From positions 1-9,230 of the forward strand of contig CAKZNJ010000092.1 of the NCBI GenBank assembly GCA_937129505.1: a stretch of DNA of 9,230 nt. Reading direction: 5' to 3'. Positions within the stretch are counted from its first letter, which is position 1. Every line of letters starts with the position of its first letter. This document shows, piece by piece, positions 6,596-9,230 of the stretch. This DNA comes from an uncultured Anaerolineae bacterium (GTDB taxonomy: Bacteria > Chloroflexota > Anaerolineae > Anaerolineales > UBA4823). The position numbers were made by a program, and so were the translations under genes. The notes under the pieces were generated by a model. It worked only from the letters and a program-made list of their open reading frames with translations. It did no database searches and was not told the origin of the DNA.

Positions 6596-6886
6596 TTATT
6601 GGTCCTCGCTCACCGCTGTTTTCAAAATCACCAGCCGAGGGACACCATCGATTACTGTAGACGCATCTTGCAGATCGATCCGTGGCAGGAGAATGCGGTT
6701 TACCTTGGGATGCAAGCCTATCTGATGCTCAATGACCGAAGCGGCGCTCTGCGTCTCTATCGTGAACTGGAGCACTCTCTCCAAACAGAATTGGGCATCC
6801 AACCGCAGAGCGAATTGCGCGAGCTCTATAACGCCCTGCGCTCCACTTCGTCTCCTGCCAACATTTCCCCAAAACGATCGCTATAG
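6593..6886 (+). pseudogene. C-terminal fragment of a SARP/BTAD-type transcriptional activator
   Basis: About 97 codons encoding the end of a bacterial transcriptional activator domain, the helical repeat region of SARP/AfsR-like regulators. Seen in order are a helix with CFQNHQPRDTIDYCRRIL, then QIDPWQENAVYLGMQAYL, then DRSGALRLYRELEHSL and the diagnostic TELGIQPQSELRELYNAL. The winged-helix domain and the first part of BTAD are absent. The frame opens just after TGA at 6590-6592, with only a TTG (6599) as possible start and no convincing RBS. It is thus a truncated remnant that begins where the propeller remnant on the other strand also begins. Its stop TAG (6884-6886) overlaps the convergent antiporter gene. 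An intact short protein of this kind would have no DNA-binding domain. Confidence 0.7.
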
Positions 6887-8344
6887 ATTGTGATCTTCCA
6901 ATTGGTATCTTTTCTGGATCGCTAAAAATGATCGGTTTTCCGAGAGGGTCAGCAAAACATCCTTTGCTTGTAAGACCGTTCCCCCGCTCGGTAAAATAAA
7001 CTCATCTCCCCGCGCAACCAACACAACCAGAAAATCATCTGGCAAGCCTAATTCAACGATTGCTTTACCAACGGCGGGAGAGCTTTCTGGCACATACAGT
7101 TCCTTTAGCTCACTCTTTACCCCTGCCATCGGAGTATATTGAAGAGGATAGATAACTTTTTTTGTCGGGGGTACATCCACCTTTAGCAAACGGGCGACGA
7201 AGGGAATCGTCGTCCCCTGGAAAAGCACCGACATCAGAACGACAAAAAACACCACATTAAAAATTCCCTCCGCATTGGAGACACCGCTGAGCAAGGGAAA
7301 AGTAGCAAGGATAATCGGTACCGCCCCCCGCAAGCCTACCCAGGATAATAACGCCTTTTCCCGCCACGACATGGGACAAAATAACAAGCTGGTAAAAACA
7401 CTGATGGGGCGGGCAAGCAACATCAAACAAGCCGCAATCAAGATGCCATTGATCGCCACTGGCGCTAACCTTGAAGGAAAGACCAATAACCCCAAGGTGA
7501 GAAACATCGTTATTTGCATTAACCAAGCCAAGCCATCGTGGAAGCGCAAAAGCTGCCGCTTATGGATAAAATCGTGTTTTGCTAACACAATTCCGCAAAG
7601 GTAAACTGCTAGGAAGCCACTTCCTCCCAGCCGATCTGTGATGCCAAAAATGAGAAATACAAGCGAAAGTGTTAGCACCGGGTATAAACCATCGTACCCT
7701 AACTTGAGACGGTTGATCAGCGGGATAGACAAACGTCCCATCCCATAACCAATCGCCCCACCAATGATCATTTGGGCAAAAAAACCACCAACAAGCTGAA
7801 GCAGTGAAGTTTGCGGCTGGGTAATGAGCTGAGTGATCCCAATGGTCAAGAAGATCGCCATGGGGTCATTGCTACCCGATTCGATTTCTAAGAGGGGAAT
7901 CAGCTTCCCCTTCAGATGGATCCCTTTGGAGCGCAGCACCGAAAATACCGCTGCAGCATCAGTAGAGGATACAATCGCTCCTAATAACATCCCCTCCAAC
8001 GGCGAGAAACCCAGAAGGCGGCTCGTGAAACAGCCGACAACCAGAGCGGTTACCAACACACCAAGGGTCGACAGCAGGATGCCCTCCCCGATGACGTGGC
8101 GCACCACCTTCCATTCCGTATCCAATCCGCCAGAGAAAAGGATCAAAACTAAGGCAACCACTCCAATGAACTGGGCGACAGAGGGGTCATCAAAATGAAT
8201 GCCGCCGATGCCTTCGGAACCGGCTAACATCCCCAAGCCTAGAAAAATTAAAAGCGATGGCACGCCTAAGCGATCGGATATCTTACTGGCTAGGACGCTG
8301 ACCAGTAACAGGACTGCTCCTGCGATCAGGAAAGTCGAATTCAT
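6881..8344 (-). CDS. CPA1-family cation/proton antiporter with C-terminal RCK_C-like domain (NhaP2-like)
   Basis: Inner-membrane antiporter of 487 residues that exchanges K+ or Na+ for H+. About twelve to thirteen membrane spans fill residues 1-395. Family marks are LFSGGLDTEW (69-78), the SSTDAAAVFSVLR helix (126-138, with T128-D129) and ESGSNDP (155-161), whose Asn-Asp pair is the expected ion-binding and proton site. A WVGLRGAVPI motif lies near residue 340. From about 400 a soluble TrkA-C/RCK_C-like domain follows (ELYVPESSPAVGKAIVEL, then LPSGGTVLQAKDVLLTL). In NhaP2/CvrA-type K+/H+ antiporters this architecture fits regulation by nucleotides or ions. The protein appears complete and ends HNL. 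The start ATG has only a weak GAG upstream. It is transcribed away from the NBR1-Ig lipoprotein gene and converges on the BTAD remnant, overlapping it by six bases. It has no evident link to the cytochrome locus. Confidence 0.93.
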   Translation of the reverse strand: MNSTFLIAGAVLLLVSVLASKISDRLGVPSLLIFLGLGMLAGSEGIGGIHFDDPSVAQFIGVVALVLILFSGGLDTEWKVVRHVIGEGILLSTLGVLVTALVVGCFTSRLLGFSPLEGMLLGAIVSSTDAAAVFSVLRSKGIHLKGKLIPLLEIESGSNDPMAIFLTIGITQLITQPQTSLLQLVGGFFAQMIIGGAIGYGMGRLSIPLINRLKLGYDGLYPVLTLSLVFLIFGITDRLGGSGFLAVYLCGIVLAKHDFIHKRQLLRFHDGLAWLMQITMFLTLGLLVFPSRLAPVAINGILIAACLMLLARPISVFTSLLFCPMSWREKALLSWVGLRGAVPIILATFPLLSGVSNAEGIFNVVFFVVLMSVLFQGTTIPFVARLLKVDVPPTKKVIYPLQYTPMAGVKSELKELYVPESSPAVGKAIVELGLPDDFLVVLVARGDEFILPSGGTVLQAKDVLLTLSENRSFLAIQKRYQLEDHNL

Positions 8345-8706
8345 GAGCTAATCTCAAAACTTGAAGCCAATGAACAGTTGCAATCTAAAAGCTGAAGCTA
8401 TTATAAAACCAAGCAGAACAAGAGATATTTTGCTGATCAACTTCGCTTCTTGTTTTTCACCTTGGGAACAAAACTCCTTTCGTGCTCGTCTATATAAGGA
8501 AATCACCGAAGTTGGATTTCCGGGACGACCCCCCCTATAGCCTAAGTAGGAGGGCTGGTTTCGGCCGTTTATCCAGTAAGTAAGCAGGTAGCGGTCACGA
8601 TAAGGAAAAACCGCCGACGTTATAATAATGATATCGAAAAATCGAAGGCTGAACTTCTGGATGGTGCTAACAAAATCCAATTTCGGCTCGGTCTAGGAGA
8701 AAGAAG
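8345..8706. other. Divergent intergenic region with several inverted repeats
   Basis: No convincing gene is seen here. A minus-strand open frame (8354-8680) has a TTG start, no clear RBS and unprotein-like composition. The GC-rich core holds GGAAATC/GATTTCC (8498-8504 with 8515-8521). Next comes CCCCCCTA/TAGGAGGG (8530-8537 with 8547-8554, one mismatch), then CTGG/CCAG (8555-8558 with 8573-8576) and GCGGT/ACCGC (8591-8595 with 8610-8614). Candidate -10 hexamers are TATAAT on plus (8621-8626, toward the lipoprotein gene) and TATAAT on minus (8405-8400, toward the antiporter). Neither has a good -35 box at normal spacing. The core could be a structured leader RNA or operator cluster. Confidence 0.4.
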
Positions 8707-9230
8707 ATGAATCGCAAATGGCAAAAGCAATGGTTTCGTTATCTAGGGATAGGCGTCATTGGGCTTATCTTGGTCAGTTGTAATTTGCCCGGCTTTCGGC
8801 AACAACCCTTACCAACCGAACGGCTCGCTCCGACCATGACCTCCGAAGCGGTGCAGATTCTATTGATGACTCAGATGGCCGGCACGCTGACGCCACCCAC
8901 TGCCACTGTGCTGCCACCTTCGCCGACTTTGCCCCGCCCGCCGACACCTACCTACACGGCCACTTTGCCCACCCCGCGCAGCGATCTCTGCCGCGACAAA
9001 GCCGAGTTCGTCAAAGATGTCAGCATCCCCGATAACACGACCTTCAAACCGCAAGAGCGATTTACGAAGACTTGGCGCCTGCGCAACAGCGGCGATTGTA
9101 TCTGGTCTCCGCAATATGCACTGGTCTTTGTCGAAGGCGACCGGATGGAGGCGGCATCTGAAATTCCCTTAACAGTTTATGTCCAGCCCAATGAGACCAT
9201 TGATCTCTCGGTGGAGATGACCGCTCCCGC
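8707..9230 (+). CDS. Lipoprotein with NBR1-like Ig domain, 3' partial
   Basis: Exported lipoprotein whose first 174 codons are present. ATG 8707 follows AGGAG (8695-8699) with a seven-base gap. The leader MNRKWQKQWFRYLGIG has a basic start and hydrophobic core ending in lipobox LVSC (Cys25). A Pro/Thr-rich linker covers about residues 60-92. Then comes a domain matching the Ig-like fold first named from human NBR1: CRDKAEFVKDVSIPDNT, then KTWRLRNSGDCIW, then DRMEAASEIPL, then VQPNETIDLSVEM. In Anaerolineae such domains are frequent on the cell surface, alone or repeated. A role in carbohydrate or protein binding is often supposed but not known. The domain's end and anything after it lie beyond the window. 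Confidence 0.88.
   Translation, partial: MNRKWQKQWFRYLGIGVIGLILVSCNLPGFRQQPLPTERLAPTMTSEAVQILLMTQMAGTLTPPTATVLPPSPTLPRPPTPTYTATLPTPRSDLCRDKAEFVKDVSIPDNTTFKPQERFTKTWRLRNSGDCIWSPQYALVFVEGDRMEAASEIPLTVYVQPNETIDLSVEMTAP

Noticed and set aside
8354..8680. Minus-strand 108-residue ORF upstream of the antiporter
   Set aside because: TTG start, no RBS, unlike any family, and it spans the inverted-repeat core and likely promoters.
8860..9114. Minus-strand 84-residue ORF
   Set aside because: Shadow of the Pro/Thr-rich and Ig-domain coding sequence of the lipoprotein on the plus strand.
1..9230. CRISPR arrays, tRNA or rRNA genes, insertion sequences
   Set aside because: No regularly spaced direct repeats, cloverleaf-like segments or transposase coding were seen on either strand.

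Overview
The window looks like chromosomal DNA of an uncultured-type Chloroflexota, probably Anaerolineae-like. Three things suggest this: a secreted-protein remnant ending in the YLPLILR-type tail common in that phylum, a lipoprotein with an NBR1-type Ig domain after a Thr/Pro-rich linker, and a SARP-type BTAD fragment. This is an inference from family habits; no marker gene is present.

Left half (1-5260): a respiratory or electron-transfer locus built on two divergent transcription units. On the minus strand, running off the left edge, is a lipoprotein multiheme cytochrome c with eight CxxCH motifs in the visible part. Its frame has one in-frame TGA (734-736). Eleven bases after the TGA lies a perfect 6-bp hairpin with a G-first apical loop, which fits a bacterial SECIS element. 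The gene is therefore best read as one selenocysteine-containing cytochrome, not two ORFs. It resembles what I remember as the ExtKL-type (seleno)cytochrome of selenite/tellurite or extracellular-electron-transfer loci. Divergent from it, on the plus strand, is a tightly packed operon: LysR-family regulator, octaheme cytochrome c with a C-terminal membrane anchor, four-cluster ferredoxin-like subunit, and NrfD/HybB-like membrane quinol subunit. These genes overlap or abut, with good Shine-Dalgarno sites. Together they could pass electrons from menaquinol through NrfD and the FeS subunit to the octaheme cytochrome and then to the lipoprotein cytochrome. No molybdopterin or other catalytic subunit is visible. 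The shared AT-rich intergenic region holds LysR-box-like palindromes.

Middle (5260-6890): a terminator-like hairpin at the convergent end of the operon, a small minus-strand hypothetical gene, a 31-codon putative membrane peptide with a strong RBS, and a decayed zone. In the decayed zone, a repeat-containing beta-propeller-like secreted protein (minus strand, frameshifted, 5' end missing) abuts head-to-head the last part of a BTAD regulator (plus strand, 5' end missing). The junction near 6590-6600 looks like a rearrangement breakpoint.

Right part (6881-9230): a CPA1-type cation/proton antiporter with a C-terminal RCK_C-like domain (minus strand), then a 362-base divergent intergenic region with several inverted repeats, then a lipoprotein with an NBR1-like Ig domain (plus strand) that runs off the right edge.
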